This document shows, one piece after another, positions 9,822 through 17,292 of a DNA stretch of 64,000 bases; positions within the stretch are counted from its first letter, which is position 1; every line of letters starts with the position of its first letter. Both the position numbers and the translations under genes were made by a program. The notes below the pieces were generated by a model. It did no database searches. It was not told the DNA's origin and saw only the letters and a program-made list of their open reading frames with translations. Source of the stretch: Acidobacteriota bacterium (GTDB taxonomy: Bacteria; Acidobacteriota; Terriglobia; Terriglobales; Acidobacteriaceae); the NCBI GenBank assembly GCA_013289685.1, contig JABCZL010000001.1, positions 499,838 to 563,837 of the forward strand, read 5' to 3'.

Positions 9822-9851
9822 TTGTCTGACGGTTTGTGGCTCGGATATAGT
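9822..9851 (+). promoter_or_regulatory. Candidate sigma-70 promoter of the 9862 gene, near-leaderless
   Basis: TTGTCT (9822-9827) and TATAGT (9846-9851) are separated by 18 bp. The predicted transcription start near 9858 is only a few bases before ATG 9862, and no Shine-Dalgarno sequence precedes that ATG. The remainder of the 380-bp gap 9482-9861 shows no gene. Confidence 0.45.
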
Positions 9852-9861
9852 AGCCATCGCT

Positions 9862-11058
9862 ATGGCACTCACATTTACCGATATCAGCGCGCCGGTTGGG
9901 ATTCGAAACGGACAGACTCCGGTGGGGAACAAGCCGGGCGACCTGGAGATCGTCAAGGACCTGTTCGATCGCATCTCCATGGACAATGGCGGTTCGGCGG
10001 AGCTGTTCGGAGTCTGGTCGAAGAATCGCGACGACTTGATTCAGGAAGTGACCGACCAGATCATCACTTTCCAGACCAAGAATGGAATGAAGGTGATTGA
10101 TGGGGTCCTCGACCGGAGCGGTGGCACGCTGAAGTTGATGAACAAGCTGGCCTCGGACCGGCTGCTCACTCGAATGCTAGCGGAACCGAAATGGGAGGAT
10201 TGGGGCTACGACAATCTGCCGCCGCTGTCCACGGACAAAGCGCCGGAGACGATGTGGGAACTTCCCTTCGGCCACACCGGCTCGCCAGGGAAGATGAGCA
10301 CGCGCGCCTACGAATGTGACAAGGCGATGGGCACTCCGCATGTGGGCGTCGGCTGGCCGGATGGAGTCAAGCCATCGGCCTATTTGCTTTACTTCCACCA
10401 TTCGATTGGGCAGGAAGGCGCGGACTACGCTTCGTCCGGGGCGCGCTTCAGCAAGGGCATTGGCGATTACATGATCGGGCGGATGAAGGGGCTGGATTCG
10501 ATCGGCTGGTCGGGCAAGAACGTTTGCCTGGTGGTGCCGGAGCCTACGTTCAGCGGGCAGGGAGTGTTCGAACACAACGAAAAACTCGTGACCGAAGCGC
10601 TTAAGGAAATCGATGCGGACATCACGGGCGAGACGCGCGATCTTCCGCCGCTTCTGGTGGCGTCCTATAGCGACGGGCTGGGACGGATGAATAGTTTCAT
10701 GAGTAGCTGCCCCAATCTCCGCAAGACGGTGCAGGGTATGTATGATTTCGACGGGCTGCTGGTGACGCGGTTCGCGAGCATCACTCTGGCCAACTGGGCG
10801 AAGGGTGGGGCGCAAGTGTTCCGCTACGTCGGGAACTCGTCGCCGGGATTCTTACCCAAGGAGACCCGACAGTTTTATCTGGCGCGGTGCGTCAATCAAT
10901 CCCCCAAGGTCATTCCTCTGCCCAAGAGCCGATGGGTGAACCACCCGCGCTATCCGGAGTTCACGACGAACCCGGGTTGGGCGGCTCGGTGGTGGATGCA
11001 CTTCTATATTCCTTCCTGCATGCTGTACCACGGGCTGGCCAACACGAACGGGATCTGA
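9862..11058 (+). CDS. Unrecognised protein: peptidoglycan-binding-like N-terminus plus possible alpha/beta-hydrolase region
   Basis: A 398-residue protein with no signal peptide. Residues 25-97 (GDLEIVKDLFDRI ... ITFQTKNGMKVIDGVLDRSGGTLKLMN) follow the pattern of peptidoglycan-binding-like repeats, [IV]xxFQxxxG...DGxxxxxGxTxxxLN. The remainder is Trp/Tyr/Phe-rich. PPLLVASYSDGLGRMNSF (263-279) looks like strand, nucleophile elbow and helix, with S270 in S-Y-S-D-G, so an alpha/beta-hydrolase fold is possible. No clear acid/histidine partners were assigned. It follows the HExxH gene in the same direction, and a cell-wall-targeting pair is one reading. The function is unknown; the domain calls are my pattern matching only. 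Confidence 0.55.
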   Translation: MALTFTDISAPVGIRNGQTPVGNKPGDLEIVKDLFDRISMDNGGSAELFGVWSKNRDDLIQEVTDQIITFQTKNGMKVIDGVLDRSGGTLKLMNKLASDRLLTRMLAEPKWEDWGYDNLPPLSTDKAPETMWELPFGHTGSPGKMSTRAYECDKAMGTPHVGVGWPDGVKPSAYLLYFHHSIGQEGADYASSGARFSKGIGDYMIGRMKGLDSIGWSGKNVCLVVPEPTFSGQGVFEHNEKLVTEALKEIDADITGETRDLPPLLVASYSDGLGRMNSFMSSCPNLRKTVQGMYDFDGLLVTRFASITLANWAKGGAQVFRYVGNSSPGFLPKETRQFYLARCVNQSPKVIPLPKSRWVNHPRYPEFTTNPGWAARWWMHFYIPSCMLYHGLANTNGI

Positions 11059-11109
11059 CGTGTGTGGAGCGGATGCGGTTGCCCCTGGCCTTGGACGTGG
11101 TACCAGCAC

Positions 11110-11134
11110 GCGGGCAGGAGTGCCCGCTCCACAT
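11110..11134. repeat. GCGGGC...GCCCGC palindromic repeat, copy 1
   Basis: The palindrome GCGGGCAGGAGTGCCCGC is followed by TCCACAT. A related copy lies at 32382-32407, between atpZ and atpI, with GCGCCACAT after its palindrome. This is an intergenic repeat family. Confidence 0.55.
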
Positions 11135-11176
11135 GCACCACTCCACATGATCACTCCACATGATCACTCCACATGG
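11127..11176. repeat. 13-bp tandem repeat (CTCCACATGATCA)
   Basis: Units: CTCCACATGCACCA (11127-11140), CTCCACATGATCA (11141-11153), CTCCACATGATCA (11154-11166) and a partial CTCCACATGG (11167-11176). It grows out of the end of the adjacent palindromic repeat. It lies about 100 bp upstream of the next gene. Confidence 0.8.
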
Positions 11177-11275
11177 CGCGAGTTTCGTGGCGCTTGCTTG
11201 GTTGTTGGTCCCGTCTGAAGCGGTGTCAATCCCGGCGGTACTGTCTGGAGGCGAGAAGAGTGTTATGTATGTCGC

Positions 11276-11815
11276 ATGAATGATGGACAGACTCCAGACA
11301 ACGCGGGATCGGGCGGACTGGTATCGAAGAGCCCGGGCGAGGCAAATCTGCATGTGCTGGACGTGGTGCGGCGAGCCGAGCAGGAGTTACGCCAGCTGAT
11401 CGACGAGCGAGGCGAGGTCACGAAGCGCATTGGGACCGTCAAGCGGACCATCGTGAGTTTGGCGAAGTTGTTCGGCGACGGCATGCTGGATCGTGATCTG
11501 TTGTCTCTGTTCGATGGCCGGGGCGGGCGCCAGCCCGGGATAACCTCGTCGTGCCGCAGAGTACTGGCGGAAGCGCGGAGGCCAATGAGCGCCCACGAAG
11601 TGTGCGATGAGATTCAACGGACGTTGCCGGCGTTGCTGGCCCGCCATCAGGATCCGATGGCGACGATCAATACGATTCTGGGCCGGCTGGTGCAATATGG
11701 GGAAGCGACGGTTCGGCCGGGAGATCGCGGGCAACGCGTCTGGGTGTGGGTGGCAGAGCGCGAGAGCCGAGCGAGCAACGCACTCGAAGGAGAGAACTCA
11801 AGGCCGGCGATTTAG
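11276..11815 (+). CDS. Hypothetical coiled-coil / winged-helix-like protein
   Basis: A 179-residue soluble protein. Residues 24-60 are a charged amphipathic helix, probably a coiled coil (DVVRRAEQELRQLIDERGEVTKRI). Residues 90-160 (SCRRVLAEARRPMSAHEVCDEIQ ... INTILGRLVQYGEATV...RVWVW) have the layout of a winged-helix domain of the HARE-HTH type: helix, helix, recognition helix, then a wing ending in aromatic strands. A DNA-associated role is therefore plausible but not shown. The start ATG 11276 has no convincing ribosome-binding site. No operon partner is evident; the next gene is 214 bp away. Confidence 0.6.
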   Translation: MNDGQTPDNAGSGGLVSKSPGEANLHVLDVVRRAEQELRQLIDERGEVTKRIGTVKRTIVSLAKLFGDGMLDRDLLSLFDGRGGRQPGITSSCRRVLAEARRPMSAHEVCDEIQRTLPALLARHQDPMATINTILGRLVQYGEATVRPGDRGQRVWVWVAERESRASNALEGENSRPAI

Positions 11816-12029
11816 CGCGTTGTGTAGCGCACAAATTGTGTGGCTGCGCTGTCTGCTGCGTTCCCAGTTGTTGAGCTGCAAAGGCGCATTTTTACTGGCT
11901 AAAGCGACGCACCTCGTCGTGGATCCACATGTAAATCCACTCGTGGCAATTTAGAGGTTCTCATCCCAGCGAACCGACTACCCGTACCACGATCGAGAGC
12001 GATGACTCACGCCACAGCGTCTGTTGCGC

Positions 12030-13019
12030 ATGGCACGTCGCCTGTGCAGTTACGGGACGAGCGTAGCGAGAGCGGCAGCGCAACATGTGCGGCCGAACAA
12101 CATCCGGCGAATTTGTTGGTCAAAACAGATTGCTGGGGCGCGTCGCAAGATTGCGTGCTTTGCTCTGTTGGCGTTCGCGACCTCTACACTGTCGGCCTTC
12201 TGCTGGGGTGGTGATATCCCGGAGATCAGGCCCAGGCCCACGGGGCCGGTGGCGCAGATTCCCTTCAAGGCCTACCAGGACTACTTAATCGTGGCGGAAG
12301 GGCGAATTGGTAACCTGGAGCACCAGAACTTGCTGGTGGATACCGGAACGAACCCGAGCATGATCGACCGGCGGGTTGCGGCGGAGCTGGGATTGCAGGC
12401 GACATCGCGTGATCTGTCATTGTTCAACAAGAAGGTTGTGTCCGAAACTGTTACGCTGCCCGAATTTGAGTTCGGTCCCTTGCGACGGCAGAATCTGCAG
12501 GTGATGGTCGCAGACTTTTCCGCGATTGGCAGAGGGTTGGGAACTCGGATTGACGGCGTGATTGGACTGGACGTGCTGGGCGCGTCTAACTTCACCATCG
12601 ATTACAAAAGGCGGCGGATAAGTTTTGGAGCTTCGGTGGAGCAACACACCGTGCCGTTCACGGCCGGCCAACAGTTCATCACGGTGAATCTGAAAAGCGG
12701 CAGCCGCGAGTTGCATCTGCTTCTGGATACCGGAACGCCGCAGCTGGTGTTATTTGAGAGTCACCTGCGGGATGTGGACCTCGGGTGGAGGAGTACCGCG
12801 GGGACCGGAAACAATCTGACGGGCAACGTTGAGTTCAAGGCGATCGTTCTTCATCAGGCCAGGATTGGAACCCTTGAGGTAGGGCCGCAACCGGCGTCGG
12901 TGGTACCGAGTCAGCATGACTACGCCGGCAGCCTGGACGGATTGATGGGCCTTTCGTGCCTGCGGCCAAAACGTATCAGTTTCGACTTTGAGAAACAGTT
13001 GCTAGGCTGGAGCGACTGA
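12030..13019 (+). CDS. Retropepsin-like aspartic protease, two DTG motifs, exported or anchored
   Basis: About 329 residues from ATG 12030. A basic N-terminal stretch leads into a hydrophobic segment (about 41-58, KIACFALLAFATSTLSAF), so the protein is exported or membrane-anchored; the true start may be the GTG at 12087. Two aspartyl-protease lobes are seen: D104-T-G-T in NLLVDTGTNPSMID with the partner FDGVIGL-type strand (RIDGVIGLDVL), and D233-T-G-T in LLLDTGTPQLVLF with SLDGLMGLSCL. This is the bacterial retropepsin-like/PDZ-less family. The last 18 bp overlap convergently with the histidine kinase on the other strand. Confidence 0.78.
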   Translation: MARRLCSYGTSVARAAAQHVRPNNIRRICWSKQIAGARRKIACFALLAFATSTLSAFCWGGDIPEIRPRPTGPVAQIPFKAYQDYLIVAEGRIGNLEHQNLLVDTGTNPSMIDRRVAAELGLQATSRDLSLFNKKVVSETVTLPEFEFGPLRRQNLQVMVADFSAIGRGLGTRIDGVIGLDVLGASNFTIDYKRRRISFGASVEQHTVPFTAGQQFITVNLKSGSRELHLLLDTGTPQLVLFESHLRDVDLGWRSTAGTGNNLTGNVEFKAIVLHQARIGTLEVGPQPASVVPSQHDYAGSLDGLMGLSCLRPKRISFDFEKQLLGWSD

Positions 13020-14465
13020 GGCGGCGGGTTCTGACATCGATTGGCTGGCGTCCGCTGCCAGGCGGAGAGGAATACACACTCGAGCCACCACGCCACCGTC
13101 AGGCGGGCTGAGCAACTCCATGCTTTGATCCTGGCCGTAGATGGTCTCCAACCGCTCACGGGTGATTCGCAGTCCCATGCCTCCGGAGCGGGAGTGGCTT
13201 GGCTCTTTGAAGCCGGGACCATTGTCTCTCACCTCGAGATGAAGGTCGGCGTCATCGTGAGTGGCGGAGATTCGAATCTCGCCGCCAGACAGTCGGCGGG
13301 AAATTCCGTGCTTTATGGCGTTGTCGACCAGAGGCTGTAACAACAAGTGAGGGACGCTGGCGTCGAGTGTTTCGGGTGCGACGTCGATATGCACCTTGAG
13401 CCTTTCTTCGAATCGTACTTTTTCAATCTCGATATAACAATTCACGAATTCCAGCTCGCGGCTGAGGGTGGTCATCTGGGTTCCGGCGGTTTCGAGGCTG
13501 ATCCGGAGCAGGTCGCCCAGCCTGGTGATCATGCGATCGGCGGCTTGCACGTTGGTTAACATCAACGCGGAAATGGAGTTCAACGTGTTGAAGAGGAAAT
13601 GGGGCTGCAGTTGACTCTTTAGCGATTGCAGCCGCGCCCTTTCAAGTTGGGCCTGCAATTGCGATGAACGCAACTCCCGCTCGCGGAACCTGTGATAGTA
13701 AGACGCCACGTGGGCAGCCAACACGATCGGCAAGTAGACGGTGACAATATCGTCGACCAAGTTCGAGAGCAAGATCCTTTTATACATAAACCACTGGATG
13801 TGGAAGGCGTGGGTTTGCGTGTCCCAAACGGCGGAAACCCATTGCCGGAGCCGGGCGTCCCAAAATGCGTAGGGAGTCATACCGTGCAGAGCTACCTGCA
13901 CCAGGGTGAACGCCAACCCGCCGGCCAGCAGGATCAAGGAACTTCTCGCCCAGTTGTTGCGTTGTATCTGAAAGCGAATCGCGAATGCGAAAACGAAGGG
14001 AGTCAGAGGAACGTAGGTGAGGACCTGGCTGGCGGCCATACCCAGGCAGGCGAGAAAGCTCATGGACCCGCCGGTGGAACGATACAACTCGTAGACGGTG
14101 ATGGCGTAGGCGAGAGTAACAAAAGTCCAGACGCCGGCACTCAACGCCCAGATGATCCAGGAGCGAAAAACTCCGGGGGAAGCGTCATTGATGTCTGCGT
14201 CATCGTGAAGGGTAGTCATTCGCTGGAACCGGCGGACTAACTTACCTTGACAATGCGAACAAACGCCGTGCATCTGCGATGAACAAGTCTCACAGAAAGT
14301 GGATTCGTGGGAGCACTCGTAAACCGCGGCATCGGCGGGAAGCGAGAGACCACATCCTGCGCAGCTGGATTTCATCTCAGCAGCACCATCAGCGAGGTCG
14401 TATAGGGTATCGGATCGTGTTGGAAGCCCGGTTTCGTCGGTAGTCCGCGTCATAGGAAACGGCAT
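13002..14465 (-). CDS. LytS-type membrane histidine kinase with N-terminal DUF1272 zinc ribbon
   Basis: A sensor kinase of the LytS/His_kinase family (487 residues from ATG 14465). Residues 31-80 carry C35, C38, C51, C58, C61, C69 and C72 in a DUF1272-like pattern (LPADAAVYEC, STFCETC, CSHCQGKLVRR). An alternative start at 14375 (MKSSCAGC) would make the protein begin exactly at this domain. Four to five membrane helices span about 101-255, followed by a coiled linker and the phosphoacceptor H289 in LQPHFLFNTLNS, the N-box NAIKHG and the G-box DNGPGF/GGMGLRITRERL. The LytTR regulator at 15123 is divergently placed and is the obvious partner. The sensed signal is unknown. Confidence 0.88.
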   Translation of the reverse strand: MPFPMTRTTDETGLPTRSDTLYDLADGAAEMKSSCAGCGLSLPADAAVYECSHESTFCETCSSQMHGVCSHCQGKLVRRFQRMTTLHDDADINDASPGVFRSWIIWALSAGVWTFVTLAYAITVYELYRSTGGSMSFLACLGMAASQVLTYVPLTPFVFAFAIRFQIQRNNWARSSLILLAGGLAFTLVQVALHGMTPYAFWDARLRQWVSAVWDTQTHAFHIQWFMYKRILLSNLVDDIVTVYLPIVLAAHVASYYHRFRERELRSSQLQAQLERARLQSLKSQLQPHFLFNTLNSISALMLTNVQAADRMITRLGDLLRISLETAGTQMTTLSRELEFVNCYIEIEKVRFEERLKVHIDVAPETLDASVPHLLLQPLVDNAIKHGISRRLSGGEIRISATHDDADLHLEVRDNGPGFKEPSHSRSGGMGLRITRERLETIYGQDQSMELLSPPDGGVVARVCIPLRLAADASQSMSEPAASVAPA

Positions 14466-15122
14466 ACATGATGGACTAAATCAGACAAGAGAGCAATCAA
14501 AGATCGCTGCGGCTGAAGGTGGATTTTTCCAGTCCCGAAATCTTCGCCATTCGTCCCAAGCATAATAACCATTCGTCCCAAGGCGTGCACGTCGCCGGTG
14601 GAGAGACCGCGCGGGCGTGTGCGGTTTCGATCACAACACGCTGGCTCACAGCCGCTGTTGAACTCGAGTGGCAAGCATCGTCTTTGTTGCGTCACCGACG
14701 TTGCTTCAGCGCCTCACGGACGCGGTTGCATGATTGACGCGGCAGCGGAGCGGTGGTTATCAGGGGCGCGCGAATCAAGGGTGTTTCGCACGATTTGCGC
14801 TGAGCCACGTCGCGCGCATTTGGTCATTTTTGGCTTCGTGCAGCGCACTGTTAGAGATGTTCTGTTGCATCCCGTTGACATTCTCCAGTCTTGCTTTCTG
14901 CTAGACCTCCGCAGACAAACGAAAAACCTTTGTTGCGCTGTGACTGCAACACATTTGTGGACCTCGAGGGGACTAGCACACGCTGGGGTGGGATAAAGAA
15001 TCGCGGCGAGGGGACCGCAAGTTGCGAGCGCGGGATAAGTCGTCGATGCTGGGACGAGTGTAGCTGGCAACTATTGTGAGTTAGTCGCGTCTATTCAACA
15101 GTCGGAATCATGCGAGTCGCCA
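14466..15122. other. 657-bp divergent spacer between kinase and regulator, no gene seen
   Basis: No open frame in this stretch has a recognisable product or ribosome-binding site. It must contain promoters for both the kinase and the LytTR regulator. LytTR proteins bind pairs of short direct repeats, but I could not identify a convincing pair by eye. Confidence 0.4.
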
Positions 15123-15950
15123 ATGATCCCAGAATCGGTTACTTTGCCGACGCCAGACCGGCCGTTCGATACGGTGATTCGCACCGTCATCGCGGACGAC
15201 GAGCGACTGGCACGGCAGAAGTTGCTTATCCTGCTGGCAGCGGAACCGCAGGTGAAGGTGGTGGCGGAGTGCCAAGATGGCCGACAAACCGTGGCGGCGA
15301 TTCGCAATTTTCGCCCGGACATGCTGCTGCTCGATATCCAGATGCCGGACCTGGACGGCTTCCAGGTTCTGAGTGAAGTTCCTCCCGAAGAAATGCCGCT
15401 GGTCATTTTCACATCAGCTTACGATCAGTACGCGATTCGAGCGTTTGAGTCCAATGCACTGGACTATTTGTTGAAGCCGTTCGACCAGGAACGACTGCAC
15501 CATGCGTTGGAGCGAGCACGAGCGGAATTGCTGAAGTCGCGCGATCGGGAAATCACGCACCGGATCCTGAACCTGCTGTCGCAGGTGCGGTCGGTGGCGC
15601 TGCCCGCACCCGAGCGGGATAGCCGCCTGGTGATCAAGGCCAACGGACGAGTCGTGTTCCTGGATCTGGACACGATCGAGTGGATCGAAGCGGCGGCGAA
15701 CTATGTGCGCTTGAACGTCGGCAAAGAAGCTTATCTTTTCCGGGAGACGATCAGCCGGATTTCCGAACGCCTGGATGCGAATCATTTTGTGCGCATCCAT
15801 CGTTCGACCATCGTCAACGTTCGCAAGATCAAGGAACTGATCCCGGTGAACAGCGGAGAATATGTGGTGGTTCTGAGAAGCGGGAGAGAGCTCTCCTGCA
15901 GCCGGGGTTACCGGGCGGCGCTGCAGGAGATTGTCGAGAAGAGCTCGTAA
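15123..15950 (+). CDS. LytTR family response regulator
   Basis: 275 residues. The receiver domain (about 20-140) has the acidic pair in VIADDERLARQK, the phosphoacceptor Asp in LLLDIQMPDLDG, the switch residues in FTSAY and the conserved lysine in LLKPFD. The C-terminal LytTR DNA-binding domain (about 165-270) shows IEWIEAAANYVRLNV...FVRIHRSTIVNVRKIKEL, the standard signature of AlgR/AgrA/LytR-like regulators. It is the partner of the divergent LytS-type kinase. Targets are unknown; the kinase promoter itself is a candidate. Confidence 0.92.
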   Translation: MIPESVTLPTPDRPFDTVIRTVIADDERLARQKLLILLAAEPQVKVVAECQDGRQTVAAIRNFRPDMLLLDIQMPDLDGFQVLSEVPPEEMPLVIFTSAYDQYAIRAFESNALDYLLKPFDQERLHHALERARAELLKSRDREITHRILNLLSQVRSVALPAPERDSRLVIKANGRVVFLDLDTIEWIEAAANYVRLNVGKEAYLFRETISRISERLDANHFVRIHRSTIVNVRKIKELIPVNSGEYVVVLRSGRELSCSRGYRAALQEIVEKSS

Positions 15951-16065
15951 GCCTGGGCGCTGCCTGGCGTTTCTTCTTCAATCAAATCGATTTCAATCCA
16001 ATGATTCATCCCCAAAGCCGAAGGCTCGGTGATTGCACTCCCATGGAGACCTAAGTCCCTGGAAT

Positions 16066-16094
16066 TTGCATTCGGTTTGGTACTTTGGTACATT
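16066..16094 (+). promoter_or_regulatory. Candidate promoter overlapping the TTGGTAC boxes
   Basis: TTGCAT (16066-16071) and TACATT (16089-16094) are spaced by 17 bp. The predicted transcription start falls at about 16101, on or next to the ATG at 16102, so the message would be leaderless. The -10 hexamer lies within the tandem boxes. Confidence 0.4.
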
Positions 16095-16103
16095 GGTACC
16101 AAT
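16076..16103. promoter_or_regulatory. Three 8-bp tandem boxes (TTTGGTAC), probable autoregulatory operator
   Basis: TTTGGTAC (16076-16083), TTTGGTAC (16084-16091) and ATTGGTAC (16092-16099) follow each other without a gap. The last continues into CAAT, giving the perfect 12-bp palindrome ATTGGTACCAAT (16092-16103), which includes the first two bases of the start codon. The downstream gene encodes a ribbon-helix-helix-like protein. Repressors of that fold, such as MetJ, bind arrays of 8-bp boxes, so binding by the neighbour is a natural inference. Confidence 0.65.
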
Positions 16104-16392
16104 GAGTGACGATCCTAAACTTCTGGTCGAGCGGGTGCAGACCGGGGTGCGCATCGAGAAACGCATTCTCAAAGTGCTCAAGGGGTTTGCGGAATACCAC
16201 GACATGACCCTGGGCGATGTGCTCGAAGGGATTGTGCTGCATGCCTTCGATGGGAAGACGCCGTTTAGCGCGGCCTCGCTGGAACGCATTCGTGATTTGA
16301 AGAAGTTTTACGAACTGGATCTCGATTCCAGCGCGAGCCATCGATTGAAAGAAATCAGGAAGTCTCCGCGCAAGCGCAACGCCGAAAAATAG
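16102..16392 (+). CDS. Small ribbon-helix-helix-like protein, probable autorepressor
   Basis: 96 residues from ATG 16102. An upstream in-frame TTG at 16033 would add a composition-poor extension and run through the operator, so it is rejected. The segment VQTGVRIEKRILKVLKGFAEYHDMTLGDVLEG reads as strand, helix A and helix B of a ribbon-helix-helix fold. The C-terminal half is helical and ends in a basic tail (RKSPRKRNAEK). No Shine-Dalgarno sequence precedes the ATG, in line with leaderless translation. The membrane-protein gene 16 bp downstream is probably co-transcribed. The fold assignment is by pattern only. Confidence 0.65.
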   Translation: MSDDPKLLVERVQTGVRIEKRILKVLKGFAEYHDMTLGDVLEGIVLHAFDGKTPFSAASLERIRDLKKFYELDLDSSASHRLKEIRKSPRKRNAEK

Positions 16393-16408
16393 TCGAGCGA
16401 GGAAATCC

Positions 16409-16747
16409 ATGAGTTCTACACAAGCCAAGTGCGCTTTGACAGTCCTGCAGTACTCCCTGGGCATCGTGATCCTGATCGAGGCCGTGATGTTCGTGCTGCC
16501 CAGCGCCGCGCACGACTTTGCTCGAACGCACATGCCTGGGTTCGTGCGGTTGGTTCTGGGATTCGGCGAGATCGCGGGATGTGTTTTGCTGTTGATTCCG
16601 CAGACCGCCGTCCGCGGCGCATGGTTGCTGCTGGCGGTGGTCATCATGGCAATCCTGCTTCACCTGCTGCATGGGATGTATGGGATCGGCAATCTGGTTA
16701 TCTATGCTGCCGCGGCGTTCGCGGTTGCGGCAGGAAAGAAAAATTGA
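16409..16747 (+). CDS. Small four-helix membrane protein, DoxX-like
   Basis: 112 residues with four predicted membrane helices (about 10-30, 45-64, 68-88 and 90-108) and little outside them. The layout and the GFGEIAGCVLLLIPQT-type loop resemble the DoxX/DoxD-like family of small integral membrane proteins, whose biochemical role is poorly defined. GAGGAAA precedes ATG 16409 with good spacing. It lies 16 bp after the ribbon-helix-helix gene and is likely under its control. Confidence 0.6.
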   Translation: MSSTQAKCALTVLQYSLGIVILIEAVMFVLPSAAHDFARTHMPGFVRLVLGFGEIAGCVLLLIPQTAVRGAWLLLAVVIMAILLHLLHGMYGIGNLVIYAAAAFAVAAGKKN

Positions 16748-16760
16748 AGGTCAAGATCGA

Positions 16761-16801
16761 CGGGCTGCGCCCGGCGGACAGCCGGGGGCGGCTGTCCCCA
16801 C
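16761..16801. repeat. 41-bp palindromic repeat, copy 1 of 2 identical
   Basis: Begins CGGGCTGCGCCCGGCGGACA and ends GGCTGTCCCCAC. It is identical base for base to 48099-48139. A diverged copy lies at 32032-32073 (GGACAGCCGAGGCGGCTGTC core). The core GGACAGCC...GGCTGTCC is self-complementary. All copies are intergenic. Confidence 0.85.
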
Positions 16802-16838
16802 GTTTTGGTTTTGGACAGCATTCAACAGCGCAGCGGCC

Positions 16839-17234
16839 ATGACTAATGAAGAACTCATTCAGCGTTTCGAAGGCGACGCCCTCCCAGCGGATTCCTTCCA
16901 CCACGCCGACCATGTGCGTCTTGCCTTCGCCTACTTGTCGCAATATCCGGTTTTGCAGGCGCTGGAAAAGTTTGCGACCGCGCTGAAGCGCTATGCTGCG
17001 GCCCGCGGCAAGTCTCAGCTTTACCACGAAACCATCACCCACGCGTACTTCTTTCTGATTCGCGAACGCATGGCACGGTCGGCAGTTGTCGACTGGGACG
17101 AATTCGCCCAGCTCAATCCCGACTTGTTGGAATGGAAGAACGGGATTCTCACACGCTACTATCGGGATGCGACACTGCAATCTGATCTAGCCCGCAACGT
17201 CTTCGTTTTCCCTGACAAGGGTGCTGAACCCTGA
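16839..17234 (+). CDS. Hypothetical protein with FHHADHVRLAF motif
   Basis: 131 residues, soluble, mostly helical. The most conserved-looking feature is FHHADHVRLAFAYL (residues 20-33), a His/Asp-rich stretch that could bind metal, followed by YHETITHAYFFLIRERM. I recognise this as a type seen in acidobacterial genomes but know no function for it. No clear ribosome-binding site precedes ATG 16839. It ends 58 bp before the LolA-like gene. Confidence 0.55.
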   Translation: MTNEELIQRFEGDALPADSFHHADHVRLAFAYLSQYPVLQALEKFATALKRYAAARGKSQLYHETITHAYFFLIRERMARSAVVDWDEFAQLNPDLLEWKNGILTRYYRDATLQSDLARNVFVFPDKGAEP

Positions 17235-17292
17235 AGGCAAGAAATGCGAGCCACGAGTGATCACATTTAAGATACGATCTCCCGACAGGATA

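Noticed and set aside
11110..11176. Possible CRISPR array
   Set aside because: The 13-bp units are contiguous with no spacers, and no cas gene is present in the window.
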